The notes: generated by a model from the sequence alone, not told the origin. A stretch of DNA of 64,000 bases from Pseudomonadota bacterium (GCA_023386795.1 JAEWJB010000188.1:1-64000), one strand, 5' to 3'. Positions 34,292 to 44,245 are shown, counted from the stretch's first letter. Numbers and translations: made by a program.

Positions 34292-36964
34292 TCAACGCAA
34301 CGAAGGCTGCACTGCATCCACCAGAGCGCGCAGACGCAGTGCATCTCGCAGCGCTTCCAGACCCGCGTCGGTCCGCACCCGCACGGTGGCGGTTTCTCCG
34401 GGCAACAAGGTCAGCGCGTTGTCGGAGACTTCGACATCCAGTTCGCCGAAGTCGATCCACGTAGCGCGCGCCAGTGCACTCGCGTGCACGTCCAGCGCAT
34501 AGCCGTCGCCTTCGCGTCGCAGCTCTGCGCGTAGCCCCGGGTCTGGCCACGCCATGTCCTTCGCCGCACTGAAATACACGACCTGACGCGACACCGGCTC
34601 GCCGGCGACAGACAGCTCGAATACCGCGACCGTCGACCGGGGATCGGCGTCGCCGAGCAACTCCGCATCACGATACCGGGCGATCTTCGCCGCCGACAAA
34701 GGCGCCAGCTCTACCGTCTTACGCTCGTCGCGCAGCTGCCTGCCGTCCAGTGACATCACCCGCAGGCGAAGCTCGCCGCTGAGCACGCGGGTGCGGTCGT
34801 TGATCAGGCTGACCTCGGTGTGGCCTGCGGCATCGCGCAGCGCGGCCAGCGCCACTGGGGCAAAGAAGCGGCGCGCATGGAATTGCAGGGCCTTCCAGCG
34901 GCCGAACCAGTCGACGCTCGACCACGAGGCGCCGGGCCACACATCGTTGAGTTGCCAGTACAGCGAGCCCATCGTGTACGGGCGACTGGCGCGGTGATGC
35001 AGGGCGGCCAGCTCGATGCCCTCGGCCTGCATGACCTGGCTGAGGTAGATGAAGTCGGCGAAGTCCTTCGGCGAGCCGAACTCCCTCTGCACGTACTGCA
35101 TCAGCCGTTCGTTGCCCTTGCCGGCCATGAACTTCTGGTGGGCCTCGATGACCGGCGTGTCGATGCCCTGGGCGTCGCGCGGGGCAAAGGCGTCCACCGT
35201 GCGACGGTCCGGCCAGGCTTGCAGGCCGTACTCGGACATGAAGCGTGGCGTGATCTCCAGGTACTTGACCGGCGGGTGCGCGGGATTTCCCCAGACCTCC
35301 CAGTAATGCATGTCGCCGGCGGCCGGCGTGTTCGCCACCTCGGCGAGGTCGTTGCTGGGTGAGCTGGCCCAGTAGCGGATGCCGCCGCCCTCCTGCGCGA
35401 CGACCTCCCGCAGGTCATGGCCGAACAGCTGCACGTAGCCGTCCCAGACCTTTTGCGCGAAGACCGGGTCGCGCGCCTTCAAGACCTGGCCGTGGTCACC
35501 ACCGCCCCAGTATTTCCAGGCGATCTCTTCTTCGTTGTTGCCGCACCACAGCACGATGCTGGGGTGATCGCGCAGGCGGCGCACGTTGTCGCGCGCTTCG
35601 GCGACCACGTTGTCCCGGAACGCCTTGTCGTAGGCCGGCTGCATGCCACCGCCGAACATGAAGTCCTGCCAGATCATCAGCCCCAGCTCGTCGGCCAGGT
35701 CATAGAAGCGATCGCTCTCGTAGATGCCGCCGCCCCAGCCGCGGATCATGTTCATGTTCGCGTCGGCCGCCGATTGCAGGACACGCCGCAGCTGGGCCTC
35801 GCCCACCCGCGGCGGAAACATGTCGAAAGGAATGTAGTTGGCCCCCTTGGCGAACACCGGGATGCCGTTGATGACGAAATGGAACGTGGCGCCCTGCGCA
35901 TCCGCATCCGTGCGCAGCTCCACGCTGCGCAGCCCGGTGCGCTTGCTGGCCTGCGCCAGCAGTTGGCGTCCCTGGCGCAGTTCCACGTCGTAACGATAGA
36001 GCGGCTGCGCACCATAGCCGTTCGGAAACCAGCGCTGCGGCTGCTCTACGGTGACCGGCACCGAGATCGCCCCGTCGCCGGTGGCCTGCAGCGCCACCGA
36101 CTGTTCGGCGACCTGTGTCCGTATGCCGTCCGGCGAGGTTTGCCAGACCAGCAGGTCGTACTTGCCCGCACGCACGACATCCACGCCGACGCGCACGTCG
36201 AGCAGGGCACGCGCCTGCGTCACCTGCGCCTGGCGCAGCTGCACGTCGTCGATCCGTACCGCGCTCCAGCTTTGCAGCTTGACCGGCCGCCACACGCCGG
36301 CGGTGACGTAGCGTGGGCCCCAGTCCCACCCGTAGTGATAGCCGGGCTTGCGCACGAAGTTGGCGGTCATCGCGTCCTTCGGTTCGTCGCCGTAGGGCGA
36401 GGGGTAATTGCCGCCGATCTTGGCCGGCATGGCCTGTACCTGCGGCAGCAGGCGGTTGATCGGCGAGTGCAGGACCACGCGCAGTTCGTTGCCGCGCTCC
36501 CGCAATTTGCCTTGCACCGGCACCCGCCAGGTGCGGAAGAAATTGTCGGCCTCGAGCAGCTTCTCGCCGTTGAGGAAGACCTCGGCAAAGGTGTCCAGGC
36601 CTTCGAAGACCAGGTCGCTGCGTGCGGCGGCCAGCGTCTGCATCGGCACGTCGAAAGTGGTGCGGTACTCCCAGTCGGAAATGCCGATCCACTGCAGGCC
36701 GGCCTCGGCCGTGCCCACGTAGGGATCAGGGATCAGCCCGCGCGCGAACAGGTCGGTATGCACGGTGCCCGGCACCGTGGCCGGTTGCCACGCAAGCGTG
36801 CGGGGGTGCGCGGCGGCCTGCGGGCTGTCCGGGCGCTGGCGGAACTGCCAGCCGCTGTCGATCCGGCTTTCGCTGAAGGCCTGCGCCCGCGCGGCATCGC
36901 AACACATCGCCAGAAGGACAGTGCACAGCAGGGTCCGCAGCAGCGCGTATGTACTCATGCTCAT
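34292..36964 (-). CDS. Secreted GH2 beta-mannosidase
   Basis: This 890-aa protein has an N-terminal signal peptide (STYALLRTLLCTVLLAMCCD, then ARAQA). The GH2 jelly-roll domain contains PGTVHTDLFARGLIPDPYVG and GYHYGWDWGPRYVTAGVW. The TIM barrel carries the acid/base in WCGNNEEE (Glu 478) and the nucleophile in MSEYGLQAWPD (Glu 578). This is the beta-mannosidase subtype, not beta-galactosidase. It would remove the beta-linked core mannose after the GH92 enzymes trim alpha-mannose. It is co-oriented with, and 92 bases downstream of, the second TonB receptor. Confidence 0.94.
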   Translation of the reverse strand: MSMSTYALLRTLLCTVLLAMCCDAARAQAFSESRIDSGWQFRQRPDSPQAAAHPRTLAWQPATVPGTVHTDLFARGLIPDPYVGTAEAGLQWIGISDWEYRTTFDVPMQTLAAARSDLVFEGLDTFAEVFLNGEKLLEADNFFRTWRVPVQGKLRERGNELRVVLHSPINRLLPQVQAMPAKIGGNYPSPYGDEPKDAMTANFVRKPGYHYGWDWGPRYVTAGVWRPVKLQSWSAVRIDDVQLRQAQVTQARALLDVRVGVDVVRAGKYDLLVWQTSPDGIRTQVAEQSVALQATGDGAISVPVTVEQPQRWFPNGYGAQPLYRYDVELRQGRQLLAQASKRTGLRSVELRTDADAQGATFHFVINGIPVFAKGANYIPFDMFPPRVGEAQLRRVLQSAADANMNMIRGWGGGIYESDRFYDLADELGLMIWQDFMFGGGMQPAYDKAFRDNVVAEARDNVRRLRDHPSIVLWCGNNEEEIAWKYWGGGDHGQVLKARDPVFAQKVWDGYVQLFGHDLREVVAQEGGGIRYWASSPSNDLAEVANTPAAGDMHYWEVWGNPAHPPVKYLEITPRFMSEYGLQAWPDRRTVDAFAPRDAQGIDTPVIEAHQKFMAGKGNERLMQYVQREFGSPKDFADFIYLSQVMQAEGIELAALHHRASRPYTMGSLYWQLNDVWPGASWSSVDWFGRWKALQFHARRFFAPVALAALRDAAGHTEVSLINDRTRVLSGELRLRVMSLDGRQLRDERKTVELAPLSAAKIARYRDAELLGDADPRSTVAVFELSVAGEPVSRQVVYFSAAKDMAWPDPGLRAELRREGDGYALDVHASALARATWIDFGELDVEVSDNALTLLPGETATVRVRTDAGLEALRDALRLRALVDAVQPSLR

Positions 36965-36970
36965 CCCGGC

Positions 36971-37010
36971 AAGAAGACGGCAGTGGCCCGGGGAGGGAGG
37001 GCCACTGCCG
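36971..37010 (-). terminator. Hairpin terminator/attenuator between the TonB receptor and beta-mannosidase genes
   Basis: A perfect 12-bp stem (36978-36989 with 36999-37010) with a 9-base loop is followed on the minus strand by TCTTCTT. It starts 47 bases after the receptor stop and ends just before the mannosidase start. It would end, or only partly reduce, receptor transcription into the glycosidase gene. Confidence 0.7.
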
Positions 37011-37056
37011 GAAAAACCTCCCCGGCCTGGCAGCGCGGGGAGGGAGGAGGGGCGGA

Positions 37057-40000
37057 TCAGAACTTGTAGGTCATGCCGAGATACATGACACGACCGGCGT
37101 AGCTGTTGGTGTAGAAGCGCGCCTTGGTGTCGTTGCCGAGGTGGGAGCGGGTCTCCTCCTCGGTCAGGTTCAGCACCGAAGCAGTCAGGCTGAGCGCCGG
37201 CGTGAAGTTGTACGCGGCATTCAGGTCGATCTGCTCGTAAGGCTCGTCGTAAACGTTCAGGCCGTTCACCAGGCCCTGGACCACTTCGCCACGGCGGTTG
37301 TACGAGGCACGCAGCAGCAACTTTTCGTTCTCGTAGAACACGGTGAAGTTGGCCTGGTTCTTCGCGCTGCCGACCAGTGGGGATTCGCCCAGTTCAGTGC
37401 CGTCCTCCAGCGTGATGGCCGCCTCGTTGGTGTCGTTGTAGGTGTAGTTGAACTGGAAGCCCAGGCCGAAGTCCAGCGTGTGCTGCGCATACACTTCCAC
37501 GCCCTGCGAGACCGCATCGCGGCCGCCCGCCTCGGTGGAGTAGTTCTGCACCGTCACGGTTTCCCCGTTGACGACCATGTCGACGTCGGCGATCACCGGC
37601 ACGGTGAAGTTGCTGACGTCCTTGCGGAACAGTGCCAGGCCCAGGACCGAGCCCGGGCGGAAGTACCACTCCACGCCGAGGTCGTACTGGTCGGCCTTGT
37701 ACGGCTGCAGGTTCTTGTTGCTGCCCGAACCATACCAACCCAGTTCGCCGGCACCACCGGTCAGGCGGCGGTCGTTGACGTATTCCTCGCTGTAGTACTC
37801 CAGGCTGCCGGGCGCGGCGATGCTGTCGTAGCTCGGGCGGGCGATCACCTTGGAAGCGGCGGCGCGCAACACGAGGTTCTCGGTCAGGTCGTAGGCCAGG
37901 TTGAGGCTCGGCAGCACGTCGGTGTAGGTCCTGTCGAGCGCGCTGACGGCGAACGATTCCTGGCGCTGCACGCTGTCGGACAGGCGCCAGAAGCCCTCGG
38001 TGCCGCAGTAGGTGTCGGCGGGCGCGCCGCCGGGCGCCGCGGCACCCTGCTGGCAGGGCAGCGGGCTGCCATCCGGGCCATCGAAGAAGTAGTCGTTGTA
38101 GGAGGTGATCTTGTCCGTCGAATCGGCGTGCTGGCGCGTGCTGGCCACGCGCACGCCGACATTGCCGCGCAGGCGGTCGGTATGGAAGTTGGCCTGCAGG
38201 TAGGTGGAGTAGATCTTCTCGTCGACGTTGTAGACGAAGTTGTCTTCGTTGCGCGACTGCATCGCGCCGTACGTCTGGTTGAGATAGTTGACGTAGGCGG
38301 GGAAGTTGATGGCCGGGAACGCGCTGGCGTTGAAGCCGCCGGTGAGGTTGCCCACCGACTTCAGCAGGTCCGGCGAGAACTGGCTGGCCAGGTCGTTGCA
38401 GCGGCCGTTCCAGAACCGGTTCTCGTAGTCGGACGGGTCGGTGCCCGGGCATACCCAGTAGCTGTTGCCGGTGTTGCGGTGGATGCCACCGTCACGTGCC
38501 TTCACGCCGAACTGGATCGAATCCAGGAAGTTCATGTCGGTGTGCCAGGTCGTATCGATCTGGGCGAACTTCTGCTCGGTGGTGTTGCGCGTCCACGACG
38601 AGCCGGTCGAGCCAAGGTCGACCTGCAGGATGCCGTTGCTCAGGTTCTGCATCAGTTCCGGCGAGAATGTCATCGTCGGCGTGCCGGTCAGGTCCCAAGC
38701 GCTGGCGTAGTTGCCCAGGCTCCAGCTGCCGTCGGCGTTCTGCCGGCGCGGCTTGATCGGCACCGCGAACTGCAGCGAGGGACCGCCCGAAGCCCACGTG
38801 CGGCCCGCCTTGGCGACGACGTCCACCGATTCGCCGCGCCACTCGGCTTCCAGGTCGAACGCCTGCGAGCGCGCCTTCTCGATGTTGTAGCTGCCGGTGA
38901 TCTGCGGCGTCGGCATCGTGCAGTCGTCCGAACCCCAGCCACCCGGGGCCATGCCGGCGGCGGCGGCCTGCGCCTCGCTGCAGTAGTAGGTCTTGCCCGG
39001 ATGGACACTGTAGTTGGCGCCGGTGACGATGGTGCCGCTGGGATCCAGGGTCAGGCCGTCGAGCATGCGGCCTCCGGGCCAGTTGCCGTCGCCGTAGTAG
39101 CGGGCAATGCTCCACTCGGGGATCTTCAGCGAGTTGGTCTGCGAATTCTGCGAGAGGTCGAAGCGGAAGTAGTTCGCCGTCAAGGTCAGGTTGTCGGTCG
39201 GCTTGAACTGGAAGGTGATCTGGCCGCCCTTGCGCTCGCGTTCTTCCTCCTTGACCTCCGCGTTGACCGAGGTCGGCATCATGAAGCCCGTGTAGTAGTT
39301 GCCGTTCTGGTCCCAGAAGCCGGTGCCACCCCACCAGTTGGAATTGAAGTTGGACGGATTGCCATTGACGTCCACCGCCGGACCGCCTTCGTCGCGGCCG
39401 TACCACTGCCAGTTCTCGGTGGTGGTGTCCAGCGTGCGGATGGTGCGCTTTTGCTGGGTGTAGCCGACGAACACGCCGAAGCGGTCGTCCTTGTCGTGCC
39501 AGGCGTAGGAGCCGGCGAACTGGCCATCGGTCTTGCGGCTGGTATCGGCGTAGGTGCCTTCGGCGGACACGAAGCCGGTGTTGGATTCCATCTCCAGCGG
39601 GCGGCGGGTGTGCAGGATCACGGTGCCGCCCACGCCACCCTCGTCGATGCGCGCTTCCGGCGACTTGAACAGTTCGGCGCTGGACAACATGTTCGAGGGG
39701 AGCAGGGTGTAGTTGAACGAGCGGGTCGGATCGCCGTTGGATTCGGCCGATGCGATGTAGTTGCCGTTCAATTCGGTCAGCGTCAACTCCGGGGACAGGC
39801 CGCGGACGCTGACGTTCTTTCCTTCGCCGCCATCGCGGCTGACGATCACGCCGGGAACGCGCTGCAGCGCGTCGGCGACGTTCTTGTCGGGGAACTTGCC
39901 GATGTCCTCCGCGTTGACCACTTCGATGATGGCGTTCGCGTTGCGCTTCTGGTCCAGGCTCTTTTCGATCGCGTAGCGATATCCGACCACGGTGACCGCA

Positions 40001-40161
40001 TCGAGGTCGGTGGCCTGGGTGGACGGAGCGGGCTGCTGCGGAGCGTCCTGCGGCGCTTCCTGCGCGAAGGCGGCCACCGGCAGCGCCACCACCGCACCCA
40101 GCGCGATCGCGATGGCTGCGGACAAGGAACTACGGTTATGAGTGCGTGACATCGGATTCAA
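37057..40161 (-). CDS. TonB-dependent receptor of the mannoside locus
   Basis: This 1034-aa protein has a signal peptide (SRTHNRSSLSAAIAIALGAV, then AFAQE), a TonB-box-like stretch (ATDLDAVTVVGYRYA) and the plug DIGKFPDKNVADALQRVPGV followed by VSVRGLSPELTLTELNGNYI. A 22-strand barrel ends ...VMYLGMTYKF. The N-terminal extension before the plug is short. The upstream region carries four GATCGATC-centred palindromes shared with the divergent GH92 gene. It is the likely outer-membrane porter for the mannosides released outside or taken up whole. Confidence 0.95.
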   Translation of the reverse strand: MNPMSRTHNRSSLSAAIAIALGAVVALPVAAFAQEAPQDAPQQPAPSTQATDLDAVTVVGYRYAIEKSLDQKRNANAIIEVVNAEDIGKFPDKNVADALQRVPGVIVSRDGGEGKNVSVRGLSPELTLTELNGNYIASAESNGDPTRSFNYTLLPSNMLSSAELFKSPEARIDEGGVGGTVILHTRRPLEMESNTGFVSAEGTYADTSRKTDGQFAGSYAWHDKDDRFGVFVGYTQQKRTIRTLDTTTENWQWYGRDEGGPAVDVNGNPSNFNSNWWGGTGFWDQNGNYYTGFMMPTSVNAEVKEEERERKGGQITFQFKPTDNLTLTANYFRFDLSQNSQTNSLKIPEWSIARYYGDGNWPGGRMLDGLTLDPSGTIVTGANYSVHPGKTYYCSEAQAAAAGMAPGGWGSDDCTMPTPQITGSYNIEKARSQAFDLEAEWRGESVDVVAKAGRTWASGGPSLQFAVPIKPRRQNADGSWSLGNYASAWDLTGTPTMTFSPELMQNLSNGILQVDLGSTGSSWTRNTTEQKFAQIDTTWHTDMNFLDSIQFGVKARDGGIHRNTGNSYWVCPGTDPSDYENRFWNGRCNDLASQFSPDLLKSVGNLTGGFNASAFPAINFPAYVNYLNQTYGAMQSRNEDNFVYNVDEKIYSTYLQANFHTDRLRGNVGVRVASTRQHADSTDKITSYNDYFFDGPDGSPLPCQQGAAAPGGAPADTYCGTEGFWRLSDSVQRQESFAVSALDRTYTDVLPSLNLAYDLTENLVLRAAASKVIARPSYDSIAAPGSLEYYSEEYVNDRRLTGGAGELGWYGSGSNKNLQPYKADQYDLGVEWYFRPGSVLGLALFRKDVSNFTVPVIADVDMVVNGETVTVQNYSTEAGGRDAVSQGVEVYAQHTLDFGLGFQFNYTYNDTNEAAITLEDGTELGESPLVGSAKNQANFTVFYENEKLLLRASYNRRGEVVQGLVNGLNVYDEPYEQIDLNAAYNFTPALSLTASVLNLTEEETRSHLGNDTKARFYTNSYAGRVMYLGMTYKF

Positions 40162-40186
40162 CCCCTCTCTCGTTGAACGGTGCGGA

Positions 40187-40202
40187 TTTAAAACGATCTA
40201 AA
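40187..40202. promoter_or_regulatory. Mannoside operator copy a
   Basis: TTTAAAACGATCTAAA lies 25 bases upstream of the TonB receptor start; a repressor here would block that gene directly. Confidence 0.7.
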
Positions 40203-40297
40203 ATTCACGCCAAAAAATTGACCCAACAAACTCCGGGAAACCGCGATGCGGCGAACCCCCTCTCACGGCCTTGCCACGGCCGCGACCCTGCGTGAAA

Positions 40298-40313
40298 TTT
40301 GGATCGATCTAGG
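40298..40313. promoter_or_regulatory. Mannoside operator copy b
   Basis: TTTGGATCGATCTAGG contains the perfect GATCGATC core. It lies mid-way in the intergenic region, so either direction could be affected. Confidence 0.7.
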
Positions 40314-40467
40314 TCGGCGTAAAAAATTTGTAGCACGAGATTTGCCGGCTGGCATGCTGCTGCGCAGCAGGGCGCTGGCCCCGGCCACGCGACGGCCGGG
40401 CAGGGGCAGCCCGGCCTGGCCTGTTTCTGTTGCAGTGCAGAATGCGCGGGCCGCCGATGTATGGTTC

Positions 40468-40483
40468 TTTAGATCGATCTAGT
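40468..40483. promoter_or_regulatory. Mannoside operator copy c
   Basis: TTTAGATCGATCTAGT is the closest of the copies to a perfect palindrome. It lies 155 bases before the GH92 start. Confidence 0.75.
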
Positions 40484-40534
40484 TGATGTGTTAACCACGA
40501 TGGCCGGGGTTCCCCGGGGCGAGCAGGGATGGGA

Positions 40535-40550
40535 TTTGGATCGTTTCAAA
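40535..40550. promoter_or_regulatory. Mannoside operator copy d
   Basis: TTTGGATCGTTTCAAA keeps the arms but has a changed core half. It is nearest to the GH92 start, 88 bases away. Confidence 0.65.
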
Positions 40551-40638
40551 CGGCCGGGTTGCGTGGCCGGGCGGGACCCGAGCACATCTATGCAGCCCGG
40601 CGGCCCTGTCATCCCGACTGCCGAACCAGGAGCGCGTT

Positions 40639-43098
40639 GTGTCCCATAGCCTGCTGTCGAGCCGATTGAACCGATCCCTGCGCGTATTGGCCGCCATCGC
40701 CGCGCTGGCGCTGCCGCCCCTGGCCGGCGCGGCGCCCGCCGAAGACCTGGCCAGCACGGTCAACACGTTCATCGGCAGCAAGGACGACGGCAACACGTTC
40801 CCCGGCGCTTCGGCACCATTCGGTCTGATCCAGGTGTCGCCGACCGGCAAGCACTACTCGGGCTGGCGCTATGACGACCCGAAGATCCTGGGTTTCGGCC
40901 ATTCCTTCATTTCCGGCGCCGGCTGCTGGGAGCAGGGCGGGCAGGTCTCGACGTTGCCGGTGACCGGGACCATCGGCCCCGGCGGCGACTTCGACACCGG
41001 CAAGCGCGAGGACTTCGATCACGACCGCTATGGCGCGGCGTACACCCATGAAGGCGAAGTCGGGCAAGCGGGCTACTACCGGGTTCACCTGTCCGACTAC
41101 GGCGGCATCGATGTCGAGACGACGGCGCTCACCCGCGCGGCGGCTGAGCGCTACACCTTTCCGGCCAGCGCGGCGCAGGGCCACGTGCTGGTCAACGTCA
41201 GCCAGGCCAATGCTCGGCACCGGGTGATCGGCAGCCGCATCGAGGTGGTGGGCGACCGTGCCGTCGAAGGCAAGGTCACCACGCAGAGTTTCTGCGGCGG
41301 CCACCAGTACACGACCTGGTTCCGCATCGAGTTCGACCGCCCGTTCAAGACGTTCGGCACCTGGGGGCAGGCCGGCGGCACGCCGGGGTCGCGCGCGAGC
41401 ATGGAAGGCGAGGGCGACCGGTTCAACGGCGCGTGGCTGACCTTCGACCTGTCCGGTAGCAAGGGCAAGGGCAGGGCGGTGACCGCGGTCAGCGCGATCT
41501 CGCATGTCGATGCCGAAGGCGCGCGGGTCAACCTGCGTGCCGATGGCATGCGCAACGGCAAGCTGCTGGGCTTCGATGCGATGCGCCGGGCAGCGCAGGA
41601 TGCCTGGCGCCGCGAACTGGCTTCGGTGCGCGTGCAAGGCGGCAGCGGCGATGACCGTGCGGTGTTCTACACCGCGCTTTACCACGCCCTGCTGCAGCCG
41701 ATGACCGGCAGCGATGCCGACGGCCGCTACCGCGGTTACGACGAGCAGGTCCATCGCGCCGAGGATTGGACCTACTACGAATATTTCTCGCTGTGGGATA
41801 CCTACCGCTCGCAAAACCAACTGCTGGCGATGCTGCGTCCGGAACGCGCACGCGACATTGCGCGCTCGGTGCTGGCGATCCATGCGCAGGGCGGATGGTT
41901 GCCGCGTTGGGGCTACGCGAATTTCGAGACCAACATCATGACCGGCGACCCGGTGACCCCGTTCCTGGTCGACCTGTGGCGCTACGGCGCGCTGGAAGGC
42001 CGCGAGGCCGAAGCCTGGGCTGCGCTGCGACAGAACGCGTGGGAAGTGCCGCCGACGAACTCGCGGTTCGCCGGCCGTAGCGGCAACGCGAATTACCTGG
42101 CGGCTGGCTTCGTGCAGTTCGACAAGGCATTCCCTTCCAAGGGCATGGACGTCGATCCCCATCACGGGGGCTCGGCCACGTTTGAATATGCCCTGGCCGA
42201 TTGTGCGCTGGCCACCATGGCCGAAAGCCTGGGGCATGCCGACGATGCGGCTGCGCTGCGGCGGCGCGGCGGCAACTGGCGCAATGTGTGGGACGCCTCG
42301 CTGACGGAAGAGGAGACCGGCTTCCGCGGCTTCCCGCGTCCGCGCCTGGACGATGGCAGCTGGTTCACGCCCCCCGATGGCCGCTACAGCCCGCGTTCGC
42401 ATTACGGGTTCCATGAAGGCACCGCTTGGCAGTACCAGTGGCTCGTGCCGCAGGATCCGGCCGGCCTGGCCGAGGCGATGGGCGGAGGCGAGCGCACGCT
42501 CGAACGCCTGGACCGCTTCTTCGCCATCGACGAGCTGCGCAAGGATCCGCAGGGCGCGCGTGCGGCGTGGGTCGCTGGCCCGTACGCGTACTACGGCCAG
42601 TACCGCTTCAATCCGAACAACGAGCCGACGATGCACGTGCCGTGGATGTACACCCTGCTCGGCGAGCCGGCACGCACCGCCGTCATCGTGCGCGCCGCGC
42701 AGACGCTGTTCGTCAACCGGCCTGATGGCGTGACCGGCAACGACGACCTGGGCACGATGTCGGCGTGGTACCTGTTCAGTGCGATAGGCCTGTATCCGGG
42801 AATGCCCGGCACTGGTCAGGTGCTGCTCCATCCGCCGCGATTCAAGCGCGTGGACCTGGACCTCGGTGGCGGCCGCCAGCTGCGTATCGACGCCCCGGGC
42901 GCCGATGGGCAAAGCATCCAGTACGTCGGCGGCGTGACCTTCAATGGCCATGCCCACGACCCGGTCTGGCTGGACTGGTCGCAGTTGCGACAGGGTGGGA
43001 ACCTGCACTTCGCCCTCGGCAAGCAGCCGACGCAGTGGGGCAAGGCCGCCTCGATGCGTCCGGCGCCTGCCTGTCCCTCGCCGCCGTCCGGCGACTGA
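40639..43098 (+). CDS. Secreted GH92 alpha-mannosidase 1
   Basis: This 819-aa protein has a signal peptide (SRLNRSLRVLAAIAALALPP, then AGAAP). GH92 features are the N-terminal NTFIGSKDDGNTFPGASAPF and the catalytic-barrel stretches YYEYFSLWDTYRSQNQLLAM and NNEPTMHVPWMYTLL. The C-terminal GNDDLGTMSAWYLFSAIGLY holds the Ca-dependent active-site acids. The family removes terminal alpha-1,2/1,3-mannose from N-glycans or mannan. It starts at GTG 40639 after AGGAG. It is divergent from the TonB receptor and shares four operators with it. Confidence 0.95.
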   Translation: MSHSLLSSRLNRSLRVLAAIAALALPPLAGAAPAEDLASTVNTFIGSKDDGNTFPGASAPFGLIQVSPTGKHYSGWRYDDPKILGFGHSFISGAGCWEQGGQVSTLPVTGTIGPGGDFDTGKREDFDHDRYGAAYTHEGEVGQAGYYRVHLSDYGGIDVETTALTRAAAERYTFPASAAQGHVLVNVSQANARHRVIGSRIEVVGDRAVEGKVTTQSFCGGHQYTTWFRIEFDRPFKTFGTWGQAGGTPGSRASMEGEGDRFNGAWLTFDLSGSKGKGRAVTAVSAISHVDAEGARVNLRADGMRNGKLLGFDAMRRAAQDAWRRELASVRVQGGSGDDRAVFYTALYHALLQPMTGSDADGRYRGYDEQVHRAEDWTYYEYFSLWDTYRSQNQLLAMLRPERARDIARSVLAIHAQGGWLPRWGYANFETNIMTGDPVTPFLVDLWRYGALEGREAEAWAALRQNAWEVPPTNSRFAGRSGNANYLAAGFVQFDKAFPSKGMDVDPHHGGSATFEYALADCALATMAESLGHADDAAALRRRGGNWRNVWDASLTEEETGFRGFPRPRLDDGSWFTPPDGRYSPRSHYGFHEGTAWQYQWLVPQDPAGLAEAMGGGERTLERLDRFFAIDELRKDPQGARAAWVAGPYAYYGQYRFNPNNEPTMHVPWMYTLLGEPARTAVIVRAAQTLFVNRPDGVTGNDDLGTMSAWYLFSAIGLYPGMPGTGQVLLHPPRFKRVDLDLGGGRQLRIDAPGADGQSIQYVGGVTFNGHAHDPVWLDWSQLRQGGNLHFALGKQPTQWGKAASMRPAPACPSPPSGD

Positions 43099-43129
43099 GC
43101 CCGGCGATGCAGGCCGTATGGGCGGGCAA

Positions 43130-43145
43130 GTTGAATCGATCCACA
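43130..43145. promoter_or_regulatory. Mannoside operator copy e (upstream of lacI)
   Basis: GTTGAATCGATCCACA has the same core as the intergenic copies. It lies 48 bases before the regulator start, which fits autoregulation. Confidence 0.7.
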
Positions 43146-43192
43146 TGGGCAATAATCCGATGCGGACAGCGCGCCGCCTCGAGGAGAACCGT

Positions 43193-44245
43193 ATGGATGC
43201 AGACCAACCCAAGCCCCGCGCGAAATCCGGCCGGGGCGCGGTCACCGTCACCGATATCGCCCAGGCCTGCGGCGTCTCGCGCGCGACCGTTTCGCTGGTG
43301 CTGCGCGGCAGTCCGCTCGTCAATGCCGATACCCGCGCACGAGTGGAGGCCGAGCTCAAGCGCCAGCGCTACGTCTACAACCGCGCCGCCGCCAACCTGC
43401 GCAAGCAGACTTCTTCGTCGGTCGCGTTGGTCATCAATGATCTGTCCAACCCGTTCTTCGCCGAATTCGCCGCAGGTGTTGACGAAGCGCTGGGCGCGGG
43501 GCGATACGTGACCCTGCTCGGCAGCACGGCCGAATCGCCGCAGCGGCAGCAGGCCGTGCTCGAATCGCTGGTCGAGCATGCGCCGGCGGGCATCATCCTG
43601 TCGCCCGCCGAGCACAGTGATGCGGTCGCCGTGCAGCGCGTGCTTGGAGCACGCATGCCGGTACTGGTGTTCAACCGCGAGCTGGCGGGCCACGACTGGG
43701 ATTTCCTCGCGCTGGACAACCAGCGCGGCGCGCGCCGGGCCGCCGAACACCTGCACGCGCTCGGCCACCGGCGGATCGCCTTCTTCGGTGGGCACTCGGA
43801 CTCCAGCTCATGCCGGCAACGCCGCGAAGGCTATCTGGAGGCGATGCGCGGCGTGGGCATCGAACCGGAGCCGGGTTGGCTGGTCGAGTCCAGTCCTACC
43901 CGCGTGGACGCGGCCGTGCGTACCGCCGCGCTGTTCGAGCAGGCGCCGGGCGTGACAGCGGCCGTCTGCTACAACGACAACGTCGCCCTCGGCCTGATGC
44001 TCGGGCTGCGCGCGCGAGGCCTGCAACCCGGTGTGGACTTTGCCCTGACCGGTTTCGATGACATCAGCGAAGCGGCGCTTTCGACCCCGCCCCTCACCAC
44101 CCTGGCCGTGAAGCCGCGCGCATGCGGCCGCATGGCGGCCGAGATGTTGCTCGAACGCGTGCGCGATCCCGATGCGCCGCCGCGTCGGGCGATCGCGCCG
44201 GTGCAGTTGGTGGTCCGCGGCAGCTGCGGGGAAGCGCAGTCGTGA
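43193..44245 (+). CDS. LacI-family repressor of the mannoside locus
   Basis: This 350-aa protein has a LacI helix-turn-helix near the N-terminus (VTVTDIAQACGVSRATVSLV, then PLVNADTRARVEAEL) and a periplasmic-binding-protein-type sensor domain (SSSVALVINDLSNPFFAEFA ... LTGFDDISEAALSTPPLTTL). The effector is probably a mannoside or mannose. The ATG at 43193 follows GAGGAGAA. A GATCGATC-type operator lies upstream and four more flank the divergent TonB/GH92 pair, so it likely represses both itself and them. It opens the operon with the kinase, isomerase and second GH92. Confidence 0.93.
   Translation: MDADQPKPRAKSGRGAVTVTDIAQACGVSRATVSLVLRGSPLVNADTRARVEAELKRQRYVYNRAAANLRKQTSSSVALVINDLSNPFFAEFAAGVDEALGAGRYVTLLGSTAESPQRQQAVLESLVEHAPAGIILSPAEHSDAVAVQRVLGARMPVLVFNRELAGHDWDFLALDNQRGARRAAEHLHALGHRRIAFFGGHSDSSSCRQRREGYLEAMRGVGIEPEPGWLVESSPTRVDAAVRTAALFEQAPGVTAAVCYNDNVALGLMLGLRARGLQPGVDFALTGFDDISEAALSTPPLTTLAVKPRACGRMAAEMLLERVRDPDAPPRRAIAPVQLVVRGSCGEAQS

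Larger units (their letters stand above)
40162..40638. promoter_or_regulatory. Divergent regulatory region of the mannoside locus
   Basis: This 477-base gap holds no gene. It carries four copies of a LacI-type palindrome (consensus TTTRGATCGATCYAAA) at 40187, 40298, 40468 and 40535, spread between the divergent starts of the TonB receptor and the GH92 gene. A fifth copy lies upstream of lacI (43130). Single sites are listed separately. Confidence 0.8.

Noticed and set aside
36949..40149. A 1066-codon open frame on the plus strand opposite the second TonB receptor
   Set aside because: Same antisense effect; the minus strand encodes an intact receptor.
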